A stretch of 64,000 nucleotides of DNA from Candidatus Gastranaerophilales bacterium (GCA_900766355.1 CAAFVD010000077.1:1-64000), one strand, 5' to 3'. Shown: positions 43,328 through 52,429, counted from the stretch's first letter. Numbers and translations: made by a program. Notes: a model not told the origin generated them from the sequence alone.

Positions 43328-44535
43328 TGACAGATTTTAAATTTGATAATATAAAAGATGCTATAGAAGATTTCAAAAATGGTAAACCTATAATAGTTGC
43401 CGATGATGAAGATAGAGAAAATGAAGGGGATTTGATATGTTCAGGTCAAATGGTAACTCCTGACATTATCAATTTTATGGCTCAAGAGGCTAGAGGATTA
43501 ATTTGTTTAGCTATCTCTCACGAGATTGCAGAAAAACTTGATTTACCACAAATGGTAGAACAAAATACGGAGAGAATGAAAACTGCATTCACATTGTCAA
43601 TTGATGCTTCTGAAAAATATGGTGTTACAACTGGTATCTCTGCTTATGATAGAGCAAAAACTATAGAAGTTGCTCTTGCACCTGATGCTCAACCTTCAGA
43701 CTTACGAAGACCTGGACATCTATTTCCATGTGTAGCTCGCAGAGGTGGAGTTTTAGAACGTATAGGACATACTGAGGCCGTTGTTGACTTAGCAAAACTA
43801 TCAGGACATACTCCAGCTGGTGCTATGTGTGAAATTATGACTGCAGACGGGCATATGGCTCGTAGAGATGAGTTAAGAAAATTCGCAGATAAACATAATA
43901 TCAAATTTATTACAGTTGCGGATTTAATTGCATACAGATTAGAAACAGAAAAACTTATAGAACGCTCAGCCGTTGCAGATTTGCCTACTGCCTTTGGGCA
44001 TTTCCAAATCTACGGATATACAAATTTACTAACAGGAGATGAACACGTTGCAGTAGTTAAAGACGATGGCTCAGATAAAATCCCTCTAATACGTGTACAT
44101 AGCGAATGTTTTACAGGAGATGTACTACATAGTCTTAGATGTGACTGTAATGCACAACTTCACAAAGCCTTAGAAATGATAGAAGAATACGGTCGTGGTG
44201 CAGTTGTTTATATGAGAAACCACGAAGGTAGAGGAATTGGTTTAGTTAATAAAATAAAGGCTTATGCTCTGCAAGATAAGGGTCAGGACACAATAGACGC
44301 AAATTTATCATTAGGTTTCCCTGAAGATTTGAGAGATTATGGAGTTGGAGCTCAAATAATACGAGATTTAGGTTTTAATAATTTTAAGCTATTAACAAAC
44401 AACCCAAAAAAAATAATCGGTTTAAAAGGGTATGGACTTACTATACATGATGTTGTTAATATAAAGACAGAAGTAAATAAATTTAACGAACGATATTTAA
44501 CAACAAAAAAAGAAAAAATGCATCATATGCTGTAA
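43327..44535 (+). CDS. ribBA: Bifunctional DHBP synthase / GTP cyclohydrolase II
   Basis: 402 residues, the usual fusion. N-terminal RibB has VADDEDRENEGDLI and GHTPAGAMCEIM, which bind metal and ribulose-5-phosphate; C-terminal RibA has the zinc ligands in ECFTGDVLHSLRCDCNAQL, then NHEGRGIGL and LLTNNPKKI. Supplies both branches of riboflavin synthesis. Translationally coupled to ribE. Confidence 0.97.
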   Translation: MTDFKFDNIKDAIEDFKNGKPIIVADDEDRENEGDLICSGQMVTPDIINFMAQEARGLICLAISHEIAEKLDLPQMVEQNTERMKTAFTLSIDASEKYGVTTGISAYDRAKTIEVALAPDAQPSDLRRPGHLFPCVARRGGVLERIGHTEAVVDLAKLSGHTPAGAMCEIMTADGHMARRDELRKFADKHNIKFITVADLIAYRLETEKLIERSAVADLPTAFGHFQIYGYTNLLTGDEHVAVVKDDGSDKIPLIRVHSECFTGDVLHSLRCDCNAQLHKALEMIEEYGRGAVVYMRNHEGRGIGLVNKIKAYALQDKGQDTIDANLSLGFPEDLRDYGVGAQIIRDLGFNNFKLLTNNPKKIIGLKGYGLTIHDVVNIKTEVNKFNERYLTTKKEKMHHML

Positions 44536-44547
44536 AGGAAAGTAGTT

Positions 44548-45537
44548 ATGCAAGAAACAATGTACCAAGTAGAATTTTTACAACAAGACAAATATAAATT
44601 GTTCAAAGGTTTATATGCTGATTTTGTAGCTCACGCTATAAGCGATTATCATTTTGAGTTGCAACCTCTAACTTATGAAGAATTTATAGATGCCGTATCA
44701 AAAGGTTTGCTACATTGTGCCGTTTTATTAGAAAATATGCTTCCTACTGCATTTTTAGTTTATTCTACGGCTATTTCAGAATCTGTAGAACTAAATACTA
44801 TTCATTGTTTAGGTGATGAAGACCTTGTAAACAAAAGAAACAAGCTTATGGAATTTTTTATGGAACAAACAAAAGCTGAACGTAAAAATGCTGTTGTATG
44901 TTATCCAATGTTAGGTTCTCAAGGCGAATATACTCCTGATATTACTCATTTTGGTTTCAAATTAATCGGCTTGATAGTTTTGAGATTTTCAATGAGTGAT
45001 TCTTTATCATCAATGATATTGGAAAATATGGAAGTTCCTGAAATGGATTCAAGATACCAAATTGTAGGTTGGGATAACAAATATTTTGAAAGTGCTGTGA
45101 ATGTAATACATTCGACATTCCAACATACATCAGACGCTTTATTTGACACAAGGTTTACAACATTAGATGGAACAAGAGACATTATAGACAAGGTTGTAAA
45201 TAATATCTATGGAGAATTCCTACCAGATGCTACGACAGTATTATTATGCGATGGTGAACCTGTAGGTTTTGCGTTTGCTAATGTTACTGGGGGGAAAATA
45301 GCAAACATTCCTTTGGTTGGAGTTTTAGAGCAACATCGAGGTACTGGTCTTTCAGTTCTAATGCTACAACGAGTAATGAATACAATATTATCTAATATGA
45401 AAGCTGGAAAACGTCAGTTCTCAGAAGTTAATGTAACAACAGAAACAGATAACTTTGGTGCGTTAAGAATGTATCGCACGGTAGGTTTTAGAGAAGATTA
45501 TTCATATTCTCAAGCTTATTTACCAGCTGAGATGTAA
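44548..45537 (+). CDS. GNAT-family acetyltransferase
   Basis: 329 residues. The C-terminal 150 form a GNAT fold with FANVTGGKIANIPLVGVLEQHRGTGLSVLML (acetyl-CoA loop of the Q/R-x-x-G-x-G/A type) and ENFGALRMYRTVGF-like NTETDNFGALRMYRTVGFRE. The N-terminal half is a degenerate second GNAT-like domain. Substrate unknown. It follows ribBA by 12 nt with SD AAAGGAAAG, so it may be co-transcribed. Confidence 0.8.
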   Translation: MQETMYQVEFLQQDKYKLFKGLYADFVAHAISDYHFELQPLTYEEFIDAVSKGLLHCAVLLENMLPTAFLVYSTAISESVELNTIHCLGDEDLVNKRNKLMEFFMEQTKAERKNAVVCYPMLGSQGEYTPDITHFGFKLIGLIVLRFSMSDSLSSMILENMEVPEMDSRYQIVGWDNKYFESAVNVIHSTFQHTSDALFDTRFTTLDGTRDIIDKVVNNIYGEFLPDATTVLLCDGEPVGFAFANVTGGKIANIPLVGVLEQHRGTGLSVLMLQRVMNTILSNMKAGKRQFSEVNVTTETDNFGALRMYRTVGFREDYSYSQAYLPAEM

Positions 45538-45540
45538 ACT

Positions 45541-45870
45541 CTATTTATTTTTTTGTAAATCAACTGTAGGTACAGCATCTTTTAGAACATAAGGTCTTGC
45601 AAAAGCCCAAGTGCCATAGGTAGAGAGTGCAGCTCCTGTTAACATTAAAGTTGTTTTTAATGTTTTGTTCTTTGTAAGCCCCGCAATAGATGCTAATGTC
45701 GTACCAAACATAATACCAAGATATCCCTTAAAAATAGTACGAGGGACAGATATACAGTCAGACATATCTGCAGAATTTCTTAAATTTGTCTGGAATTTAT
45801 CTGTAAACTTCTTTTTTGCAGGTGGTTGAGGTGTTTGTTGTGTGTTTATATTGTTAATAGATATACTCAT
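45541..45870 (-). CDS. Hypothetical small membrane protein
   Basis: 109 residues: polar start (MSISINNINTQQTPQPPAKKK) then two hydrophobic helices (about 48-66 and 72-92). No family recognised. Convergent with the acetyltransferase and divergent from the peptidoglycan hydrolase gene; its upstream region is shared with copy C of the GGCAAT element but on the other strand. Confidence 0.6.
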   Translation of the reverse strand: MSISINNINTQQTPQPPAKKKFTDKFQTNLRNSADMSDCISVPRTIFKGYLGIMFGTTLASIAGLTKNKTLKTTLMLTGAALSTYGTWAFARPYVLKDAVPTVDLQKNK

Positions 45871-45934
45871 AGCACTTATATAAAACCTTTAAAGAAAATT
45901 TTTGAATATTTTTGTAATATTTTGTTACAAAAAA

Positions 45935-45965
45935 GGCAATTTTTGATTAACAAAATACTTTATAT
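45935..45965 (+). promoter_or_regulatory. GGCAAT-N17-CTTTATAT promoter-like element (copy C)
   Basis: GGCAAT at 45935, 17-nt spacer, CTTTATAT at 45958; 28 nt before the ATG at 45994. Confidence 0.6.
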
Positions 45966-45993
45966 AAATAAGGGATATAGGACGAGGAAAATT

Positions 45994-46788
45994 ATGTTTG
46001 GACTTTACACAATATCTTCAACAGTTAATGGTGGTTCATATAAAAATGAATCAACTACTCGTCCATCTTCTCAAAACACAACAAAATCAACTGGTTCTTA
46101 TAGCAAAATTGCTGAACAAAAAAGAATAAAAAACGAAGAATTGCAAAAACAATTAGAACAAGAACAAAGAGAATATGAAGCAACTCTTCAAGGTCTTTTA
46201 GACGATCAACAATATGCTTATGAAGACCAATATGCTATGGACCCTGTAACTATGCAACTAAACTTAGCTTTTATAGCTACAACAAAAGGTTACAAACATG
46301 GTCATAGATATAATCAAGTTAAAGGTTCATTTGATGCTGCTAGCGTAAACTTCAACAAAAACAATAATGCAGTAAGCTTCAATTCTTTACAAGCTAAAGG
46401 TTTAAAATATTCTTCAGCAAAAGGTCAAAAACTTGCTAAAGATATGGCAAACCATTCAGTTGGATTCACAGGACATTGCTCAAGATATGTTCGTGAAGGT
46501 TTACAAAGAACAGGATTATACAATGGACATACAGCTTCAGCTTATCAAATGGGTGGAATTTTAGCAAAGAACAAAAACTTCCAAGAAGTTTCTCCAAACA
46601 GTGTAAATCTTAAAGATTTACCAGCAGGTTGTATTTTAGTTTATGACAAAAACACCAAAAAATATAGTAATAAACATGGTCATATTGAAGTAACTCTAGG
46701 TGATGGTACGGCTTGTAGCGATGGCAGAACTCGTAATATATACAGTACAAATAATATGAGAATATTTGTTCCTACAGAAAATGTTTAA
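45994..46788 (+). CDS. Probable papain-like (CHAP/NlpC-type) peptidoglycan hydrolase
   Basis: About 264 residues from the ATG at 45994, chosen because the SD-like GAGGA precedes it and the promoter element lies between this and any earlier start. Residues 45-75 are a short coiled coil; the C-terminal 120 have a Cys in HCSRYVREGLQ, the linker LKDLPAGCILVYD, and a His in HGHIEVTLGDGTACSDGR, the order expected for a Cys-His amidase/endopeptidase of the CHAP or NlpC/P60 clan. No signal peptide. Shares its promoter element with the lytic transglycosylase. Confidence 0.7.
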   Translation: MFGLYTISSTVNGGSYKNESTTRPSSQNTTKSTGSYSKIAEQKRIKNEELQKQLEQEQREYEATLQGLLDDQQYAYEDQYAMDPVTMQLNLAFIATTKGYKHGHRYNQVKGSFDAASVNFNKNNNAVSFNSLQAKGLKYSSAKGQKLAKDMANHSVGFTGHCSRYVREGLQRTGLYNGHTASAYQMGGILAKNKNFQEVSPNSVNLKDLPAGCILVYDKNTKKYSNKHGHIEVTLGDGTACSDGRTRNIYSTNNMRIFVPTENV

Positions 46789-46854
46789 TAAATTAAATTT
46801 CTTTAGTCAAAAAATATAAAAGTGTAAAATGTCCGTTTAAATAAAATTGAGAAG

Positions 46855-47415
46855 TTAAAACAATTTTTGCACTTGTATTTTCAAATCCTCAATCGTAGAT
46901 TCATTTTTTATCACATAATCAACAAGATTTATTTTTTCATCTTGAGATTTTTGAGAATTTATCCTTGCAATAGCTTGTTCTGTTGTAAGATTATTCCTTT
47001 TCATAAGTCTTGTTTTTCTAATTTCATCATCACAATAAACAAGTACAATCTTATCAAACAAATCCTGCATATTAGCCTCAAACAACAAAGGAATACCTAC
47101 AAAAACATATTGCTCATCTTGATTGGCTTTAAAAATCTCTTTTATATTTTCTCTAATTTGTGGGTGTATAATATCTTCTAATTTTTGTTTCATTCCTTTG
47201 TTATTGAACACAATATTGCCAAGTTTTACTCGAGATATTTTTCCATTTTCTAAAATATCAAAAGTTTTAAAAGCTTCTAAAACTTCATTAGATGAATATA
47301 GAATTTCATGAGCAATTTTATCAGCATCATAAACCTTATACCCTAAATCGCTTATAATTTCTCCGACTTTTGATTTTCCTGATGCGATATTACCAGTAAT
47401 AGCAACTTTTATCAT
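46855..47415 (-). CDS. coaE: Dephospho-CoA kinase
   Basis: Last step of CoA synthesis. 186 residues with P-loop TGNIASGKSKVG, the YDADKIAHE substrate motif and FVGIPLLFEANMQDLFDKIVLVYCD. The start overlaps the rluB stop by 4 nt (ATGA). Confidence 0.95.
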   Translation of the reverse strand: MIKVAITGNIASGKSKVGEIISDLGYKVYDADKIAHEILYSSNEVLEAFKTFDILENGKISRVKLGNIVFNNKGMKQKLEDIIHPQIRENIKEIFKANQDEQYVFVGIPLLFEANMQDLFDKIVLVYCDDEIRKTRLMKRNNLTTEQAIARINSQKSQDEKINLVDYVIKNESTIEDLKIQVQKLF

Positions 47416-48140
47416 TGTTTTATACCAAGTTTAGCAAGGTATCTTTTCAACTCTCTAATTTGTATTGGTTTTATCGGTTTTATTTGCCCTTTTTTAAGAC
47501 CTTCTATTGATATTGTTGCATGCTGAATTCGTTTAAGAGATACAACTTCAAACCCGAGAAAATCAAACATCTTACGGATTTGACGGTTCATGCCCTGATA
47601 TAGCACAACCTGTAACATTGTAGATTTATTAGAGATTTCAAGAACACCACATTCTGCGTACGCAATTTTACCCTTTTCTATCTCTATACCTTTTGCCATT
47701 TGCTCTAATTGATTTTGGTTTATTTTACCATCAATTGTTACTATATATATTTTAGGAACTTTAACAGAAGGGTGTGTTAATTCATTTATCAAATCCCCAT
47801 CATTAGTCATTATTAATAACCCTGTTGAGTCTTTATCCAGTCTTCCTACAGGCTTCATAGTTTTGTAATTTTCTGGAAGAATATCATAAATTGTTTTTCT
47901 TCCCTTTTCGTCATCTGCAGTTGTGATATATCCTGAAGGTTTATAAAACTTGTAATACTCAAGTTTTTTTGTATGGATTAATTTTCTATCTACAAAAACT
48001 TTATCCTTTTCTGAAACTTGAAATCCTAACTCTTTAACAACCTTACCATTAACAACAACATGCCCACCTTCAATTAATTCATCAGCTTTTCTTCTTGAAC
48101 AAATTCCAGATGATGCAATATATTTATTTAAGCGTTGCAT
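47412..48140 (-). CDS. rluB: Pseudouridine synthase, RsuA/RluB family
   Basis: About 242 residues: S4 domain (QRLNKYIASSGICSRRKADELI) and catalytic domain with the Asp in PVGRLDKDSTGLLIMTNDG, plus GMNRQIRKMFDFLGFEVVSLKRI. Modifies 23S (RluB) or 16S (RsuA) rRNA; length fits RluB. The second ATG (48140) has AGGA 6 nt upstream, the first does not have room for a ribosome-binding site. Confidence 0.93.
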   Translation of the reverse strand: MQRLNKYIASSGICSRRKADELIEGGHVVVNGKVVKELGFQVSEKDKVFVDRKLIHTKKLEYYKFYKPSGYITTADDEKGRKTIYDILPENYKTMKPVGRLDKDSTGLLIMTNDGDLINELTHPSVKVPKIYIVTIDGKINQNQLEQMAKGIEIEKGKIAYAECGVLEISNKSTMLQVVLYQGMNRQIRKMFDFLGFEVVSLKRIQHATISIEGLKKGQIKPIKPIQIRELKRYLAKLGIKQ

Positions 48141-48556
48141 AGACATTCCTCTTTCATTGAATTTTCAAAAGCCGTTTTTAATACATCGGGTAATCTTCTG
48201 TATAACTTACCTGAATTATTTATAGCAACCACATCAACATAAGCCTGAATATAAGTTTGGTTTGTACTTGCGTTAGTTATAATTTGTTCAAAGGTCATAG
48301 ATAACGGTGTTATTTTAGACACTTTTGTCTTAATTATCAACTTGTCATTAAGCTTTGCAGAAGCTTTATAACGAACATTTAAGTTTGTAACAGGAATAAC
48401 AATATCGTTTTCTTTTAAAGAAATTAAATCCAATCCTAATTGTTCACAATAAAAAACTCTGCCCATCTCTAACCATCTTAGATATGAACCATGCCAGACA
48501 ACACCATAAGCATCTGTATCAGAATAAAAAACTTGTTGTTCAAATATATGTTCCAT
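48128..48556 (-). CDS. YbgC-like acyl-CoA thioesterase (hotdog fold)
   Basis: About 142 residues with YSDTDAYGVVWHGSYLRWLEMGRVFYCEQLG, the active-site region of the 4-hydroxybenzoyl-CoA thioesterase group. Its 3' end overlaps the rluB start by 13 nt. Start set at ATG 48556; an extended -10-like TGTTACCAT lies close to it and no SD is seen. Confidence 0.88.
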   Translation of the reverse strand: MEHIFEQQVFYSDTDAYGVVWHGSYLRWLEMGRVFYCEQLGLDLISLKENDIVIPVTNLNVRYKASAKLNDKLIIKTKVSKITPLSMTFEQIITNASTNQTYIQAYVDVVAINNSGKLYRRLPDVLKTAFENSMKEECLCNA

Positions 48557-48583
48557 AGTCAAATGGTAACATAATTTATAGAG

Positions 48584-49375
48584 TTATTCAATGTTGATGT
48601 TCATAAATTCAATATCATCAAAATCAATATATGCCGTTTGTTGTAAATTTATTCCTGCGGCAATTTTTATTTCATTTTGTTGATTTGATTTTATTAAATA
48701 ATTAGGAATTTTTATTTTTTGATTATCACCATTTATCTGTATTTCTGCAATTTTTTGTCCGTTAAAAAACACTTTTGGAGGTGATGCAAAAGATGTCGTT
48801 ATATTATTTTGTCCCATTCCCCTTGCTAAAGCTGTATCAATACCTATTATTGAACCTATAACTAAATAATTAGTTTTGTTTTTCGTAGCTGCAGGCATGA
48901 AAAAAGATTTACGATAAACTGGACCTACGGCTTTACTACGGAATTGACTTGCATTTGCAGATGCATTTGAATAATTATCATCTCCAATATGATAAATATC
49001 CGTATCAATAACGATATCAAACTTGTTTGATTTTTCAATGCCGATACTTAATGGTTTGCCAATGTTCTTTTCATTAATAGTAATGGAAAAAGGTTTATAG
49101 TTTTGTTTTTGAACAGACAATATGCTATTTTGCGGAGTATAGCTTGGAACGGAGAAATTTCCATAATTATCCGTATAGGTTGAATATCCGATTTGCGGAA
49201 TTCTAACTTTTGCACCAGTAACTGGGATTTGTGTTTTCTTATCAATTACTCTGTTATATTTTTGTTGAACAGAAGAATTTTCGCTAACTCCACCCTGCAT
49301 GATTGCAGCAGAAGCATGTAGCGAACAAAATATTGATATTATAAGTACAAAAAAACCATTTACAATTTTCATCAT
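48584..49375 (-). CDS. Exported protein with carboxypeptidase-regulatory-like domain
   Basis: About 263 residues. Signal peptide (MKIVNGFFVLIISIFCSLHASA), then a CarboxypepD_reg/Ig-like domain (YNRVIDKKTQIPVTGAKVRI...DNYGNFSVPS) near residues 40-100, and a beta-rich C-terminal half of unknown type. Likely periplasmic or surface. Several ATGs are possible; 49375 lies 9 nt after GGAG. Confidence 0.7.
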   Translation of the reverse strand: MMKIVNGFFVLIISIFCSLHASAAIMQGGVSENSSVQQKYNRVIDKKTQIPVTGAKVRIPQIGYSTYTDNYGNFSVPSYTPQNSILSVQKQNYKPFSITINEKNIGKPLSIGIEKSNKFDIVIDTDIYHIGDDNYSNASANASQFRSKAVGPVYRKSFFMPAATKNKTNYLVIGSIIGIDTALARGMGQNNITTSFASPPKVFFNGQKIAEIQINGDNQKIKIPNYLIKSNQQNEIKIAAGINLQQTAYIDFDDIEFMNINIE

Positions 49376-49503
49376 TGCCATTATCTCCGTTAATATCAGA
49401 TAAAAACACACCTTATGTATTATTCATTAATGATTATTTTTAAAAAGTAAAATAATATTTGAAATTTTATTATTTGTTTGGTATCCTATAGGAAGATAAA
49501 TTT

Positions 49504-49544
49504 CAAACGAACATTTGACAATTTAAAAATATGCCGATGTGATG
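49504..49544 (+). repeat. Duplicated tRNA-Leu 5' region, copy 1
   Basis: 41 bp matching 49603-49642 except for one extra A: it carries the AT-rich upstream sequence and the first 12 nt of the tRNA-Leu (GCCGATGTGATG). It then departs from the tRNA. Confidence 0.85.
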
Positions 49545-49602
49545 CAAGGCGGAACGGGAGTGGAGCCTATGTGAAACATTCCAACCAATTTCATCACAGA
49601 AG

Positions 49603-49642
49603 CAAACGAACATTTGACAATTTAAAATATGCCGATGTGATG
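49603..49642 (+). repeat. Duplicated tRNA-Leu 5' region, copy 2 (native)
   Basis: 40-bp copy that leads into the intact tRNA-Leu; spaced 99 bp from copy 1. Confidence 0.85.
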
Positions 49643-49714
49643 AAATTGGTAGACGTGCTAGACTCAAAATCTTGTGTGGGCAACCACGTGCCGGTTCGAC
49701 TCCGGCCATCGGCA
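49631..49714 (+). tRNA. tRNA-Leu (anticodon CAA)
   Basis: Type II tRNA of 84 nt: acceptor GCCGATG/CATCGGC with discriminator A, D arm with AAATTGGTAGAC, anticodon loop CTCAAAA (CAA), long variable arm (TGTGGGCAACCACG) and T arm CCGG-TTCGACT-CCGG. CCA not encoded. One T-T mismatch appears in the anticodon stem. Confidence 0.93.
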
Positions 49715-49897
49715 TATTTTTTTCATATTTAGAGAAAGATATTATGGAGTCGAACCGGATACCGGTTCTTACCTCTCGAAAGAAAAACAAAATAAAAATA
49801 CTCACTATCTTTATCTATAAAAAACATTTACTTAAAAAGTTTTTATATATCAATTGATCTGAAAAATGTTGATATTACACAGTTGGAGGTTATTATT

Positions 49898-50437
49898 ATG
49901 AAATTTGTATGTACTATTTGTGGTTATACAGCAGAAGGTACTGCGCCTGACAAATGTCCTGTTTGTGGTGCTGGTAAAGATAAGTTCAAAGAAGTTGATG
50001 AAAACACTAAACAATACGCAACAGAACACATTGTAGGTGTTGCTAAAGGTGTTGACGCTGAAGTTTTAGAAGGCTTAAATGCTCACTTTACAGGCGAATG
50101 TGCAGAAGTTGGTATGTACCTTGCAATGTCTAGACAAGCTGAAAGAGAAGGATACCCTGAAATCGCAGAAGCATACAAGAGATATGCGTTTGAAGAAGCT
50201 GAACACGCTGCAAAATTCGCAGAATTATTAGGAGATGTTTTAACAACTTCTACAAAGAAAAACCTAGAAATGAGAGCAGAAGCTGAATTTGGTGCTTGTG
50301 CTGGTAAAATGGAAATCGCAAAAAGAGCTAAAGAATTAGGCTTAGATGCTATTCATGATACTGTTCACGAAATGGCAAAAGATGAAGCTCGTCATGGACA
50401 AGGTTTTGAAGGTTTATTAAAAAGATATTTTTCATAA
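49898..50437 (+). CDS. Rubrerythrin with N-terminal rubredoxin domain
   Basis: 179 residues. Residues 4-40 bind one Fe (CTICGYTAEG...CPVCGAGKDKF); residues 50-175 are a four-helix diiron domain with E-x-x-H pairs (GECAEVGMYL, EEAEHAAKFAE, AEFGACAGK, DEARHGQGF). This rubredoxin-first order is the reverse-rubrerythrin layout of clostridia; it reduces hydrogen peroxide in anaerobes. SD TTGGAGG decides the ATG at 49898. Followed by a strong terminator, so monocistronic. Confidence 0.93.
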   Translation: MKFVCTICGYTAEGTAPDKCPVCGAGKDKFKEVDENTKQYATEHIVGVAKGVDAEVLEGLNAHFTGECAEVGMYLAMSRQAEREGYPEIAEAYKRYAFEEAEHAAKFAELLGDVLTTSTKKNLEMRAEAEFGACAGKMEIAKRAKELGLDAIHDTVHEMAKDEARHGQGFEGLLKRYFS

Positions 50438-50463
50438 TAAATCTTTAATTATTTAAATATTAG

Positions 50464-50502
50464 AAAAACGAGGTTAGGTTTTATACCTAGCCTCGTTTTT
50501 TA
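50464..50502 (+). terminator. Terminator after rubrerythrin
   Basis: 15-bp stem AAAACGAGGTTAGGT/ACCTAGCCTCGTTTT (one mismatch-free core of 14), loop TTTAT, then T run. Confidence 0.92.
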
Positions 50503-50521
50503 TAAGAAGTGTTAGTAGTTT

Positions 50522-52105
50522 TTATTCGTGATACCTCTTTGAATTAAACCCTATTTCTAAAGTTTGTTTGCCTCCTGTAAGTTCTTTTCTTTTCGTTAAT
50601 TCTTCAATAGCTTTATCAAAGTCCTCATCTTTAACTCTTAGATTTTTCATATCATCAGGAGTATATGTTCCTGCATCAATTTTTTCATAAATACCTTCTC
50701 TTCGTTTTGCAAATTTCTCAGCATCTTCTACGGCTGCTGAAATATCTGCTCCGACTGCTTTATTTTTATGTAGTTCTTTTGAATATTTTTCTACATTAAA
50801 ATGTTCGTCAAATGGTACACCTTTTCTATGTATATCGAAAATTTGTTTTGTTCCCTCCAAATCAGGTTCTCCAATATGTATTATTTTACCAAATCTTCCG
50901 GCTCTTGTTAAAGCAGAGTCTAGCACCTCTTTATTATTTGTAGCAGCAACAAAATAAATATCATCACCACGTTTTTCAGATTCGCTCATTTCAGCAAGCC
51001 ATGTGTTTAATACTTTATCACCATACACATCTTTACCACTTCTTTTTTTACCTATAGCATCAATTTCATCAATAAAAATAATAGCAGGCTGATTATCTCT
51101 TGCTTCGGCCACAACAGCTCTTACATTGGCTTCTGATTCACCAACATATTTACCGTCAAGTTCAGAACCCTTTATATATCTATAATATGCACCACTTTCA
51201 TTAGCTGTCGCTTCTCCCAAAAGAGATTTACCTGTCCCTGGAGGTCCTTCAAGTAAAACTGCCTTGTTCATATTTTTTTGACTTTTTAACTCTGGGTACT
51301 TAATTGGATAAACTATAGTTTCTTTCATATCCCTTATGGCATCTTTCATACCTCCGATATTTGCAAATTTTATTGGAGGTTTTCCATTAGTTGGGTCATA
51401 AGAATATTTCTTTAAAGTGTTTTTATTTATACGTTTAATAGAATTTTCAGTTTCATTTTGCACATCAATTATAGTTGCATATTTTTCCTTTACATTATTT
51501 GGTACTGCTTTATTATTAGTATCAAATTTAAGACTATGGTTATTTGTTAAAAGTGTATCATTATTTGTTACGTATATCGTATCATTAGGTTTTACAAAGA
51601 ACTTTTGTCCCTGTTCGCCAGTTTTTACAAAAGCAAGTTTATCACTTAGATTCGTAAACTCTCTATCTCCTTCATTTTTAGTAAAAGCAATAGTTTGTTC
51701 AGCTTTAGGCTCTTTTAGAAAAAATATTTTTTTGATAACCTTACGAAAAGGAGAAACTGTTTTCTTATCCTTGTCTATTTTATCAATATGCTTTTCTAAA
51801 TCTTTCAATGATTTTTTTAGATTTGACCCTACAAGAATTACTTCATTTGAGTGAAGGGTATCCAAAAGCCCCATCACTTTTTGTCCTAAAGAAGGACCTT
51901 GAGGTCCTAAAGGTGCAGGAAGCCCTCTAAATGCAACTTTTAAATTTCTAGTTTGCAAAGCTCCATAATTCTTATCTAACAAAACTCTATCTGCATTATT
52001 GCGATTAAGTGTTCTTGTTACATTTTTACTATTATCTATCGAAGGTTTTGAGTTCGGTTGATTTTGTGTAACTGTCCCAACGCTTGCTCTAAAAGCTATA
52101 TTCAT
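50522..52105 (-). CDS. FtsH-like AAA+ ATPase without protease domain
   Basis: 527 residues. Residues about 245-480 are a single AAA module of the FtsH/Cdc48 type: KFANIGGMKDAI, Walker A GPPGTGKS (287-294), pore loop GKYVGESEANVR, Walker B IIFIDEIDAIG, sensor-1 VAATNN and arginine finger RAGRFGK. The C-terminus ends soon after the AAA lid; no HExxH, so no FtsH protease, and no membrane helices. The 240-residue N-terminus is Asn/Lys-rich and unassigned, with MNIAFRA at the start and NLKVAFRGLP at 54-63. Likely an unfoldase or remodelling ATPase with a lineage-specific adaptor domain. SD AAGGAGG. Confidence 0.87.
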   Translation of the reverse strand: MNIAFRASVGTVTQNQPNSKPSIDNSKNVTRTLNRNNADRVLLDKNYGALQTRNLKVAFRGLPAPLGPQGPSLGQKVMGLLDTLHSNEVILVGSNLKKSLKDLEKHIDKIDKDKKTVSPFRKVIKKIFFLKEPKAEQTIAFTKNEGDREFTNLSDKLAFVKTGEQGQKFFVKPNDTIYVTNNDTLLTNNHSLKFDTNNKAVPNNVKEKYATIIDVQNETENSIKRINKNTLKKYSYDPTNGKPPIKFANIGGMKDAIRDMKETIVYPIKYPELKSQKNMNKAVLLEGPPGTGKSLLGEATANESGAYYRYIKGSELDGKYVGESEANVRAVVAEARDNQPAIIFIDEIDAIGKKRSGKDVYGDKVLNTWLAEMSESEKRGDDIYFVAATNNKEVLDSALTRAGRFGKIIHIGEPDLEGTKQIFDIHRKGVPFDEHFNVEKYSKELHKNKAVGADISAAVEDAEKFAKRREGIYEKIDAGTYTPDDMKNLRVKDEDFDKAIEELTKRKELTGGKQTLEIGFNSKRYHE

Positions 52106-52393
52106 ATATTAACCTCCTTAATTTGAATTAGTGTAAAAAATACATTTGTTAGACTGTTTCTTTTTAGTTTAGATTTTTTTGAGAATTTGTCAATATATAA
52201 ATTTTTATATACACTTTTTATTTTTTGAAAAAACTTTAATTTTGAATAAATTTTATTTAAAATTTGATAAATTATACAAAAAATATGCAAATATCTATAA
52301 AAATTATACTTTTTTGCCAATAAATATATAAAATTTTTATATGTAAATTTTTGTTAAAATTTTTAAACTACAAACGAATTAAAAATTTATTAT
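52106..52393. other. Very AT-rich intergenic region upstream of the AAA ATPase
   Basis: Upstream of the AAA gene on the minus strand there is a TTGACA (52191-52186) that could be a -35. The remainder is almost pure A/T with homopolymer runs and no credible ORF: an open frame here is low-complexity Lys/Phe/Tyr. Confidence 0.5.
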
Positions 52394-52429
52394 AAAAAAA
52401 AAGGTATTCTGTAATTTTACAAAATACCT
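52394..52429 (-). terminator. Terminator after the 68-residue gene
   Basis: Stem AGGTATT-c-TGTA/TACA-a-AATACCT with a 4-nt loop, followed on the minus strand by a run of T; a shorter T run on the plus side could make it bidirectional. Confidence 0.85.

Noticed and set aside
49515..49536. TTGACA boxes before both tRNA-Leu copies as tRNA promoters
   Set aside because: In each copy the box is only about 11 nt from the tRNA 5' end, with no room for a -10 and start site.
49503..49857. ORFs of 37-100 codons over the tRNA-Leu region
   Set aside because: They read through the tRNA and its repeats; the coding look comes from the duplicated tRNA sequence.
52102..52320. 72-codon minus-strand ORF upstream of the AAA ATPase
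   Set aside because: Low-complexity Lys/Phe/Tyr/Ile composition from extremely AT-rich DNA; it overlaps the AAA gene promoter and leader.
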